Source of the DNA: Clostridia bacterium
Lineage (GTDB): Bacteria > Bacillota > Clostridia > Oscillospirales > Acutalibacteraceae
DNA length: 64,000 bases
Assembly: GCA_017439585.1 (NCBI GenBank)
Contig: JAFSIV010000004.1
Span: forward strand, 220,242-284,241
Direction: 5' to 3'
Both the position numbers and the translations under genes were made by a program. Shown here one piece after another: positions 8,052 to 16,483 of the stretch (the stretch's first letter is position 1; the number at the start of each line of letters is the position of its first letter). The notes beneath the pieces are model-generated. The model was not told where the DNA came from and did no database searches. It worked only from the letters and a program-made list of their open reading frames with translations.

Positions 8052-8948
8052 ATGAGCAAATTAAAGAAAAAATCTATTTTTAAATATGCTACAAATTATG
8101 CGTTTGTTTTGCCATATCTTACAATATTCTTTTTGTTTACAGTATTGCCTGTTTTGATTTCGATATTTTTAAGTTTTACATATTATAATGTAATCGAAAC
8201 ACCCGTTTTTAATGGACTTGCAAACTATCAAAGACTATTTTTCAGTGATGATTTGTTTACAAAAGCACTTTCTAATACCATGGTATTAGCACTTATTATC
8301 GGACCTGGCGGGTATGTACTTTCATTTGGATTTGCATGGATACTAAATGAGTTCAAGCCTAAAATTCGTACTTTTCTTACATTCTTTTTATATGCGCCAT
8401 CTTTAAGTGGCGGTGCGTTTGCGATTTGGGCAATTATTTATAGTGGCGACCGTTATGGTTGGCTTAACAGTATTCTATTGAGTTTAAATATTATTAGTGA
8501 ACCTATTCAGTGGCTTACAGATACGAACTATATGCTACCGTGTGCGGCTGTTTCAATATTGTGGATGAGCCTTGGTACTAGCTTCTTATCATTTATTGCT
8601 GGATTCCAAACAGTTGATGGAAGTCTTTATGAAGCAGCAAGTGTCGATGGAATAACAAATCGTTGGCAAGAACTTTGGTATATAACAATCCCGTCAATGC
8701 TTCCGCAAATGATGTTTGGTGCTGTTATGAGTATTACGGCTTCCTTTGGTGTAGGCCCGCAGATTACCGCTCTTTTCGGTAATCCAAGTACCAACTATGA
8801 GCTTTATACTGTTGTGCATCAGTTAGAAGATTATGGTAGTACAAGATTTGAGATGGGCTATGCATCAGCTATTGCAACTGTTTTATTTGTAATAATGTTT
8901 GTTTCTAATGAAGTTGTTAAAAAATTACTTGCAAAGGTGGGACATTGA
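8052..8948 (+). CDS. Sugar ABC transporter permease (MalF-type)
   Basis: This 298-residue protein has six predicted membrane segments and the permease EAA loop (EAASVDGITNRWQELWYITIP, about residues 194-214) that docks on the ATPase. It follows the large binding protein after 13 bases with a GAGGAGG ribosome site. It ends in a TGATG overlap with the second permease, so the pair is translationally coupled. It belongs to the MalFG/LplB-type family that imports oligosaccharides. No ATPase is encoded in the window, so a shared MsmX-like ATPase elsewhere in the genome is expected. Confidence 0.92.
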   Translation: MSKLKKKSIFKYATNYAFVLPYLTIFFLFTVLPVLISIFLSFTYYNVIETPVFNGLANYQRLFFSDDLFTKALSNTMVLALIIGPGGYVLSFGFAWILNEFKPKIRTFLTFFLYAPSLSGGAFAIWAIIYSGDRYGWLNSILLSLNIISEPIQWLTDTNYMLPCAAVSILWMSLGTSFLSFIAGFQTVDGSLYEAASVDGITNRWQELWYITIPSMLPQMMFGAVMSITASFGVGPQITALFGNPSTNYELYTVVHQLEDYGSTRFEMGYASAIATVLFVIMFVSNEVVKKLLAKVGH

Positions 8949-9814
8949 TGAAATTAAAAAGTCTTGTGAATCAAAGAAAAAATCGCTCCCTTTCAGGTAC
9001 AATTGCATTAATGGTATTTATTCTAGCGGTTGCGGCATTTATGGTATTTCCGCTAATACTCATATTGGGTAATGCTTTTAAGCCACTAAGTGAGTTGTGG
9101 CTCTTTCCACCGAGGCTTTTACCTATAAGAGCGACTACAGATAACTTTACAGATTTGTTTAGTTTGGCTTTTGGTAGTACAGTGCCACTTACAAGGTATT
9201 TATCAAACACCATAGTTATTACTGTCGCAGGAACGGCAGGGCATATATTCCTTTCATCAATGTGTGCTTTCCAGTTTGCAAAGCGCAAATTCCCAGGTAG
9301 TAAAGTGCTTTTCACAATTATTGTATTGTCGCTTATGTTTAATGCAACAGTTACGAGCATACCAAACTATCTTGTAATGGCAAAATTGGGTTTAATAGAT
9401 ACATTATGGGCTATTATTATTCCTACTATGGGTACTCCGCTTGGTCTTTACCTTATGAAAAACTTTATGGAAACATCTATACCTGATGCAATTATAGAGG
9501 CAGCAACTGTGGATGGAGCCAATGAATGGGTGATTTATAAGCGAATAGTAATGCCTAATACCAAGCCTGCTTGGATGACTTTAATACTTTTGCAGGTACA
9601 AACTCTTTGGGCAACTGGAAATAACGGTTTTATATTTAGCGAAGAAAAGAAAACCTTAGCTTATGCACTTTCGCAGATTGGTGCAGCAGGCCTAGAGCGT
9701 GCGGGTATAGCCGCAGCAGTTTCGGTAATAATGCTTATCGTGCCATTTTCAATATTTATATTTACTCAGTCAAACGTTATGCAAACTATGTCAACTTCTG
9801 GTATGAAGGATTAG
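8948..9814 (+). CDS. Carbohydrate ABC transporter permease (MalG-type)
   Basis: ATG 8948 overlaps the stop of the previous permease by one base (TGATG), with AAAGGTGGG upstream. The 288-residue product has six membrane segments and the EAA loop (EAATVDGANEWVIYKRIVMP, about 180-199). It is the partner of the preceding MalF-type permease, and together they form the membrane channel for the binding protein at 5294. After it, a 23-base gap leads to the NHL-YIP1 gene, so the operon continues. Confidence 0.92.
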   Translation: MKLKSLVNQRKNRSLSGTIALMVFILAVAAFMVFPLILILGNAFKPLSELWLFPPRLLPIRATTDNFTDLFSLAFGSTVPLTRYLSNTIVITVAGTAGHIFLSSMCAFQFAKRKFPGSKVLFTIIVLSLMFNATVTSIPNYLVMAKLGLIDTLWAIIIPTMGTPLGLYLMKNFMETSIPDAIIEAATVDGANEWVIYKRIVMPNTKPAWMTLILLQVQTLWATGNNGFIFSEEKKTLAYALSQIGAAGLERAGIAAAVSVIMLIVPFSIFIFTQSNVMQTMSTSGMKD

Positions 9815-9837
9815 TACAATTGAAAATGGAGGTTAAT

Positions 9838-11907
9838 ATGTTAAAGAAGATAATAGCTATACTATTCTCTTTGATTGTTGCCTTTTCATCGTTGGTGGTC
9901 AGTGCAGCAACCTCAGATGGTAGTCTTACCTATAAAACATACACATACAATAACTCAAAAACCCCATACACAATACCTGCAGCATATACCTTTGAAAAAA
10001 CTGTGGACGGTAGAAGTATTGGAGTAGGTGGGTTTTCAGGTGTTTCCGATGTATCTTACAGCGATGAAACAGAAAGTTTTTACATTGCAGATAGTGAAAA
10101 TAATCGCATTGTAGTAACTGATAAAGATTTTACTCATAAAAAAACTATAACAGGTTTTACGAATGGTAAAAAAGCCGAAAAATTCTCAAAACCCGGTAAT
10201 GCTTTTTTTCACGATGGAAAACTATATATTACAGACACGGGTAATGGTAGAATTGTTTGTTTAAATGAACAAACAAATAAGCTTGTGTCAGTATATACAA
10301 AACCTAAAATATCAGCACTCGGTGATTATTCTTATTCACCTCTAAAGGTTACGGTTGATGATGCGGGCAGAATGTATGTAATAGCCCGTGATATTACTGA
10401 CGGTATACTTTTGCTTGATGAAAATGGTCAGTTTAAATCGTTTTTCGGGGCTCCAAAGGTTGAGGTTAATGCCTTTGATGAATTTCGTAAGCGTTTTATG
10501 ACAAAGGAACAGCGAGAAAAGCTTTATAAATCAATTCCTACTGAGTTTAACTCAATGGCAATAGATGAGAAAGGCTTCTTGTATGTTACAACTCAAAGTT
10601 CAAATGTTCAGCCCATATCTCGTCTTAATTATGAGGGTGTAGATGTACTTACATATACAGATAAATATCCAATGGGAGATGAAGTGTATTCTGCAACTCC
10701 GTCAGCCTTTGTTGATATAACTGTGGATGAAAGCGGTTGTTATTATGCGCTTGATTCACGTAAGGGTAGAGTATTCTGCTTTGATAAAAATGGAGAACTG
10801 CTCTTTGTTTTTGGCGGTGCAGGCACACAGGAGGGAACTTTTATATCCCCAATTTCAATAGAGAGTGTTGGCAACCGTATAATAATAGCCGATATTACAA
10901 AAAACACAATAGAAATATTTAAACGTACTGCTTTTTGCGACTCACTTTTCAGTGGTATAAGCCTTATATCAGAAGGTGAATATGATAAAGCAAAAGTTCA
11001 TTTTGATGAGCTTCTTAGAAATTGTTCTACATATATTCCGGCACATCTAAATCTTGGCAGAATTGCTTTTCAAAAAGGTGATTTTCTCACAGCCATGAAA
11101 GAATACGAGTACGCAGGAAATGATGATTATTATTCGGTAGCTTTTAAGGAGTATCGCAAGCAACTTATGAACGATAATCTAGTTTGGTTAATTGTAGTAG
11201 TAGGTGTAATTGCGGTAGCGTTAATAGTTTTATCTATACTTAAAAAACGAGGAATTTTAAAAGAACTTTTTGCCGAAAAAAAGTGGAAGCAAGATTGGAA
11301 ATATGTCACACACTGTTGTTTCCATCCTTTTGATGGTTTTTGGTGTGTAAGAAGAGAAGGAAAAGGAAATTTAAAAGTAGCAAACATAATACTTGTTTTG
11401 TTTATGATTTTCTTTACTGTCAGAACACAATTTAGTGGTTATTTATTTAATAAAGTTGGCGACGGAGACAATAACGATGCACTTTTACAACTTATAGGTG
11501 TAGTAGTACCGCTTATGCTTTGGGTTGTTGCAAACTGGTGTCTTTCCACATTGTTTAATGGCGAAGCGAGACTTAAAGATGTATATATAACGGTTTGCTA
11601 TTCCTTAAAGCCATATCTGTTATTAAGTATTCCGCTTTATGTAATGACCTTCTTCCTTTCTATTGATGAAGCATTCCTTTATACTGCGCTCAACAGTATT
11701 TGCTGGATATGGATTTTAGCACTTATATTCTTCGGTACGCTCACAGTACAAGATTTTTCACTTATAAAGGGTATTGTTTCTACAATATTTACACTTGTTG
11801 GAATAGCACTTATAATCTTTATTGCTTTGATTGTTGTTAATATTGTCCAAGAAATTATTACTTATGTCGGTGACAGATATACCGAGATTATTTATAGATT
11901 ACGATAG
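9838..11907 (+). CDS. NHL-repeat, TPR and YIP1-domain membrane protein
   Basis: ATG 9838 is chosen for its GGAGG eight bases upstream. The 689-residue protein has a signal peptide (to about 24) and a beta-propeller of NHL-type repeats (about 50-365, with motifs such as FYIADSENNRIVV and LYITDTGNGRIVCL). A short TPR-like helical region follows (about 375-440), then one membrane helix (about 449-469). A cytoplasmic linker contains HPFDGFWCVRREGKGN, and a YIP1-type domain with about five membrane helices ends the protein. The propeller should face outside. Placement between two permease pairs suggests a role in assembling or gating the uptake machine, but no function has been established for such proteins. 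Confidence 0.8.
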   Translation: MLKKIIAILFSLIVAFSSLVVSAATSDGSLTYKTYTYNNSKTPYTIPAAYTFEKTVDGRSIGVGGFSGVSDVSYSDETESFYIADSENNRIVVTDKDFTHKKTITGFTNGKKAEKFSKPGNAFFHDGKLYITDTGNGRIVCLNEQTNKLVSVYTKPKISALGDYSYSPLKVTVDDAGRMYVIARDITDGILLLDENGQFKSFFGAPKVEVNAFDEFRKRFMTKEQREKLYKSIPTEFNSMAIDEKGFLYVTTQSSNVQPISRLNYEGVDVLTYTDKYPMGDEVYSATPSAFVDITVDESGCYYALDSRKGRVFCFDKNGELLFVFGGAGTQEGTFISPISIESVGNRIIIADITKNTIEIFKRTAFCDSLFSGISLISEGEYDKAKVHFDELLRNCSTYIPAHLNLGRIAFQKGDFLTAMKEYEYAGNDDYYSVAFKEYRKQLMNDNLVWLIVVVGVIAVALIVLSILKKRGILKELFAEKKWKQDWKYVTHCCFHPFDGFWCVRREGKGNLKVANIILVLFMIFFTVRTQFSGYLFNKVGDGDNNDALLQLIGVVVPLMLWVVANWCLSTLFNGEARLKDVYITVCYSLKPYLLLSIPLYVMTFFLSIDEAFLYTALNSICWIWILALIFFGTLTVQDFSLIKGIVSTIFTLVGIALIIFIALIVVNIVQEIITYVGDRYTEIIYRLR

Positions 11908-11918
11908 GAGGGCTAAAT

Positions 11919-14453
11919 ATGAAAAAAATAGTTTTGTTAATTTTATGTATAGCTCTCTTGCTTACAAATTTATCTGCTTGTACCGATAAGGCAATTACAT
12001 CAGATATTGAAGAGTACAGAAAAAATCCTGCAGATAAAACCAAATGGAGTGTAGCTTCGGAAGATGTTCTGCTCGAAAATGACTCTTACTCCTTTAATTT
12101 GTCAGCAAAGGATGGCCATTTTAGCCTTATCGATAAGAAAAACGGTAACAAGTGGATATCATACAGTAAAAAAGCTCCTGAAAATAATGGACTTGCTGAA
12201 ATAGAGGTAAACTACTTTGATGCGCAAAGTCAGGTTTATACTATGGATTCCTATAACAATGCAGCAGTTTTCGGTTCTTTTGAGGTATATAGTGCCGAAA
12301 ATAAAGTAAAGTTAAGCTATACATTAAAAACTGCCGAAAAGGAAATACTTGTTCCACAGGTAATTTCAGCAGAACGAATGGAAAAAATAAAGAGCAATAT
12401 TGAGGCAAAGGAATATAGACAAATTTTACTCTATTACACAAAGTATTCTTCAGCAGATACCGATGCTAAAACAGAGGCTGCGAAAAATGAGTATCCGTAT
12501 CTTAAAGAACACGATATTTATATTGTATCGCAAGGTCTCACCGACAGAGTTAAACAGGATTTAAGTGATGACCTGTATGCGGCTGGGTATTCGTTTGAAG
12601 AATATCTTAAGGACCTTGAAGTAATGGGAATTGATGAAAGCGATATCGAGCTTCCGCCACAGTTTAAGGTTTCTGTAGTTTATGCACTTACTGAAGATGG
12701 AGTTAAAGCAACAATTCCAGTGGAAGACATAAAGAACGAAGCGGCCTCGTATGTTCTTCAAAGCATCTCGCTATTACCTTATTTCAGTTTTGATGGTGAA
12801 ACAGAAAACGAGTATTATTATGTGCCTGACGGTAGCGGTGCTGTTATAAGTCTTGCTGATAAACCAAACCAGATTTATAAAAGTGCTTACTTTGGAGCTA
12901 ATTTAACGGTTGATAGTGAATGGTCTTCACAACTTGTTCAAAATAATACATTACCCGCATACGGATATTATTCTTCAACAGCAAGCTTTATGTCTGTTGT
13001 AACGGGCGGTGCAGCAGAAAGTATTTTAACTGCTCGTGTCAAGGGTAGCGAGATTTTGGCAGGAGGAATATATTCAAGCTTTAATCTTTACGCCTACGAC
13101 AGTATTTCTATAAGACCGGGTAGTAAACTCTCGGATGTCAACTACTATTCAAAATACAAAATCAGTGAAAATCCAGAGGTACTTATTAAACCTTTGGGTG
13201 GTTCACAAAATGTAAATGTAATTTCCTCGGCCTTAAGAGATTATCTTATTAAACAAGGCAATCTTGAAGAAAAGGAAAAAGTAAAAGCTAATACTTATCT
13301 TGAATTTACGGGTTATACAACTGTATCTAAATCTTTTATGGGTGTCTCGTATGATGAAAAAATTGTTCTTTCAACCATTAAAGATATAACTGCTGTGATT
13401 GAACATTTGCACAAAAACGGAGTTAAAAATCTTATTGTTCGACTTAAAGATATTGGCAATGGTGGTATGAATCACAATGCCGGCAACAATTTCGATATTT
13501 ATAGTGGCGTCGGCACAAAGGATGAGGTTTTAAAGCTGGCTGAAGTGCTAGAGAAAAATGGCGGCGAGTTATTTATAGAAAATGATATAACCGTTTCATA
13601 TAGAGATGAATTTTTTGATGGTTTTTCTGTATCTGACGACACCATAAAGCAGCTTGATGGCTCATACGGTTATTTGCAAGATTTCGATTTAGCAGAGCTT
13701 GATTATAAACGTACTCACAACCCAAGATATTTAATCTCGCCAAAGTCTTATAAGTCTTTTGCAGAGGGATTTTTAGCAGATTTAACGAAATTGATTGGCA
13801 AAAACAAAGTAGGTATTTCTTGGGGCAGTGCGGGCAAGTATTTGTTCTCTGATTATAATGCTGATTCTGAAATTGACCGTGTTATGTCAGCTAAAATGAC
13901 AGCAGATGTTTTAAAGTATTTAAATGATAACGGTTCAGTAATGACAGATGTCGGTAATTTTTATACATTGGAGTATACAAATCATATTTTAGGAGCACCG
14001 CTTTACTGCTCACTGCTTTCATCTGAAAGTGACCGTGTGTCTGTACTTTTCGAAGCGCTTCATGGTTGTGTAAACTATGCAGGTGAGAGTCTTACAACAG
14101 CAATTTATCCTGATGATACGGTACTTCGAAGTGTTGAGTGCGGTGCAAGTCTTTTCTACTCTTTGATAACCGAAAAAGATGCTTTTCGTGATGTGGACAA
14201 TAAAATGTCAATATTACCACCTGCAGCAGAGTATTTTCTTGATACCATTATAAAAAATCATAAAGAACTCAATGGTTTTTATGAGAATACTATAAAAGCG
14301 CAGTTGGTATCTAACAAACAGCTTACAGAAAATGTTTACCGCACTGATTATTCCAATGGCGCATATAGTATTGTGAATTACGGTGATACTGATTATACTG
14401 CCGATGCAATTACTGTAAAGGCAAATTCTTATTTCTTGAAGGAGGGCGAATAA
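11919..14453 (+). CDS. DUF5696-like lipoprotein, possible TIM-barrel glycan-active protein
   Basis: The 844-residue protein has a lipoprotein signal with lipobox LSAC (Cys about 21), so it should be anchored outside the membrane. Residues about 45-300 look like a beta-rich domain. From about 440 onward, alternating strands and helices (GVKNLIVRLKDIGNGGMNHN, GELFIENDITVSYRDE, VGISWGSAGKYLFSDYN) resemble a TIM barrel. I place it in the DUF5696 family, which commonly sits beside YIP1-domain proteins and sugar permeases. Its fold resembles glycoside hydrolases but catalytic residues cannot be assigned. It lies 11 bases after the NHL-YIP1 gene and its own GGAGGG-containing end starts the next permease. 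Confidence 0.65.
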   Translation: MKKIVLLILCIALLLTNLSACTDKAITSDIEEYRKNPADKTKWSVASEDVLLENDSYSFNLSAKDGHFSLIDKKNGNKWISYSKKAPENNGLAEIEVNYFDAQSQVYTMDSYNNAAVFGSFEVYSAENKVKLSYTLKTAEKEILVPQVISAERMEKIKSNIEAKEYRQILLYYTKYSSADTDAKTEAAKNEYPYLKEHDIYIVSQGLTDRVKQDLSDDLYAAGYSFEEYLKDLEVMGIDESDIELPPQFKVSVVYALTEDGVKATIPVEDIKNEAASYVLQSISLLPYFSFDGETENEYYYVPDGSGAVISLADKPNQIYKSAYFGANLTVDSEWSSQLVQNNTLPAYGYYSSTASFMSVVTGGAAESILTARVKGSEILAGGIYSSFNLYAYDSISIRPGSKLSDVNYYSKYKISENPEVLIKPLGGSQNVNVISSALRDYLIKQGNLEEKEKVKANTYLEFTGYTTVSKSFMGVSYDEKIVLSTIKDITAVIEHLHKNGVKNLIVRLKDIGNGGMNHNAGNNFDIYSGVGTKDEVLKLAEVLEKNGGELFIENDITVSYRDEFFDGFSVSDDTIKQLDGSYGYLQDFDLAELDYKRTHNPRYLISPKSYKSFAEGFLADLTKLIGKNKVGISWGSAGKYLFSDYNADSEIDRVMSAKMTADVLKYLNDNGSVMTDVGNFYTLEYTNHILGAPLYCSLLSSESDRVSVLFEALHGCVNYAGESLTTAIYPDDTVLRSVECGASLFYSLITEKDAFRDVDNKMSILPPAAEYFLDTIIKNHKELNGFYENTIKAQLVSNKQLTENVYRTDYSNGAYSIVNYGDTDYTADAITVKANSYFLKEGE

Positions 14454-14454
14454 T

Positions 14455-15366
14455 ATGAAAAAAAAGCATGGCACAAAAAAAATTCGCCTTCCTTTGGAAA
14501 AACAGCAAAGACTATCAGGTTATATTTTTTGTTTACCACTTATAATTGGTATTCTGTGCTTGTTTATACCAAATGTTGTTCGTACAGTATGGTTTTCACT
14601 CAATGATATTTCTGTAACAGCTGACGGTTATACGCTTGATTGGGCAGGCATTGAATTTTATAAAGAAGCTTTACTTAAAGATGTTAATTTCAACACGTAT
14701 TCAATTTCTGCTTTAAAGGATATGCTTATTGAGTTGCCGGTAATTTTAGTGTTTAGTTTGTTTATAGCATCAATACTAAATCAAAAGTTTAAGGGCAGAA
14801 GTTTTGTTCGTAGTGTGTTTTTCTTACCTATAATTTTATCAACAGGTATTGTTAGCACAATTATGGCAGATACAACTGTTTCGGGGCTTATGACAACGGG
14901 CATTACAAACGATATTATGGCAACTAATGAGCTTTCAGCATTTTCTATGTTACTTAAATCGCTAAATCTTGGCGAAGGTTTAATGGATATTATTATATCT
15001 GCTGCAAACTCGGTTACTAATATTATAAATTCATCCGGTATGCAGATACTTATCTTCATAACCGCTTTCCAAGAGATACCCGATAGCCTTTATGAGGCGG
15101 CAAGTGTTGAAGGTTGCAGTAAATGGGAGCTTTTCTGGAAAATAACAATTCCAATGGTTTCCCCGCAGATAGCAATAAATGCAATATATACAGTTGCTGA
15201 CTCGTTTGTGGATAATAAAGTATTTACTTATTCACACGATTTGGCATTCAGTGGTAACCAATATTCCTTGGCAACCTCAATGAATGTTCTATATTTATTG
15301 GCGTTGGGTTTGGTAATGGGTATTATAGCTTGGCTTATGGTTAAGCTTGTTAAAGCAAGTAGGTAG
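14455..15366 (+). CDS. Second sugar ABC transporter permease (MalF-type)
   Basis: The ATG at 14455 lies one base after the stop of the DUF5696-like gene, using GGAGGG inside that gene. The 303-residue product has about six membrane segments and the EAA loop (EAASVEGCSKWELFWKITIP, about 216-235). It is clearly distinct in sequence from the permease at 8052. With the next gene it forms a second channel. Its likely binding protein is the lipoprotein at 29009, although the 914-residue fusion could also serve both channels. Confidence 0.9.
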   Translation: MKKKHGTKKIRLPLEKQQRLSGYIFCLPLIIGILCLFIPNVVRTVWFSLNDISVTADGYTLDWAGIEFYKEALLKDVNFNTYSISALKDMLIELPVILVFSLFIASILNQKFKGRSFVRSVFFLPIILSTGIVSTIMADTTVSGLMTTGITNDIMATNELSAFSMLLKSLNLGEGLMDIIISAANSVTNIINSSGMQILIFITAFQEIPDSLYEAASVEGCSKWELFWKITIPMVSPQIAINAIYTVADSFVDNKVFTYSHDLAFSGNQYSLATSMNVLYLLALGLVMGIIAWLMVKLVKASR

Positions 15367-15376
15367 GAGGGCAAAA

Positions 15377-16270
15377 ATGAAAGAAACAATTAAAAGAAAA
15401 TCAAGTAAATTTTTGCTTTCATTTTTCAGGGCAATATTACTTATAGGTCTTTGTTACCTTATTTTAAGTCCCTTTATTGACGATGCAATTATGGGATTTA
15501 TGTCACCAGGTGACCTACTTGATGTCAGAGTACAAAATATACCGCTTAATTTCAGTACATATTATTGGAAACATGCTTGGAATGCACTTGATATAGGTGG
15601 AGCCGGACTGAATACCTTTATTACCTCATTTGTGTCTGCGTTGTTGCAGGTTATATGTTGCACACTTGTGGGGTATGGTTTAGGAAGAAGTCCTTTTAAG
15701 GCTGGAAAAATCCTTACCGCTGCATTAGCAGTAATAATGTTGGTACCATATTCTGTTTATAGTGTTTCGCAGTACCTTCTTTTTAAAGATTTCCTTTTCT
15801 TTGGAAACCTAATAAACACATCATATCCGCTTTATATACTTTCATTTTTTGGTATGGGACTTAAAGAAGCTTTTTATATATACCTTATGAAAGAATTTTT
15901 CAAAAGTTTGCCAAGTGAGCTTGAGCAGGCGGCTTATGTTGATGGTGCATCTATTTTCAAAACTTTTATTCTTGTTATGGTGCCGAATGTCCGTAATATT
16001 ATGCTGACAATATTTATGCTTTCATTCTGTTGGCAGTGGACCGACGTTTCATTTACAAGCACCTTCTACAATAACCAAAACACACTTGCTACCAAAATCA
16101 CATCAGCAGCTATGGAAACAAGTACTGTAGCTTCTACTCAGGATGTTTTGGGTACGGCGATAGCACGGCATACAGCTATAATAATTGCAATAATTCCTCT
16201 TCTTCTTATGTATGCTTTCTGTCAGAAATCCTTGGTTCGCAGTATCGCACGTAGCGGTCTTGCAAATTGA
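15377..16270 (+). CDS. Second carbohydrate ABC transporter permease (MalG-type)
   Basis: ATG 15377 follows TAGGAGGG and lies 10 bases after the previous stop. The 297-residue product has six membrane segments and an EAA loop variant (EQAAYVDGASIFKTFILVMV, about 177-196). It is the partner of the permease at 14455. It ends the first transport block, and a 213-base gap with folded elements follows before the dockerin protein. Confidence 0.88.
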   Translation: MKETIKRKSSKFLLSFFRAILLIGLCYLILSPFIDDAIMGFMSPGDLLDVRVQNIPLNFSTYYWKHAWNALDIGGAGLNTFITSFVSALLQVICCTLVGYGLGRSPFKAGKILTAALAVIMLVPYSVYSVSQYLLFKDFLFFGNLINTSYPLYILSFFGMGLKEAFYIYLMKEFFKSLPSELEQAAYVDGASIFKTFILVMVPNVRNIMLTIFMLSFCWQWTDVSFTSTFYNNQNTLATKITSAAMETSTVASTQDVLGTAIARHTAIIIAIIPLLLMYAFCQKSLVRSIARSGLAN

Positions 16271-16288
16271 TTTCGATATGTGTGCTTT

Positions 16289-16356
16289 TTTTGCAGCGTT
16301 TAGGTTGAGTATTTCGTTTGTGTCAACCTGAAAAAAGGGTTTGTGTCGCTGCAAAA
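16289..16356 (+). other. Nested inverted repeats, possible structured RNA or processing site
   Basis: The outer stem TTTTGCAGCG (16289-16298) pairs with CGCTGCAAAA (16347-16356). Inside it AGGTTGA (16302-16308) pairs with TCAACCT (16323-16329). The element lies just after the last permease stop. With flanking T and A tracts it could terminate on either strand, or separate the permease message from the surface-protein message. Confidence 0.55.
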
Positions 16357-16483
16357 TTTCAACAATTTCTATTTTTCGGAGGTGAAAGCAGATATTACCT
16401 AAAAGTCTAATTTAGTACGGCAATAGGTAAAAAAAGAAAAAATGTTCCAAAGGCAAAAAATTTATTTAGAAAGGAAAATTCTA

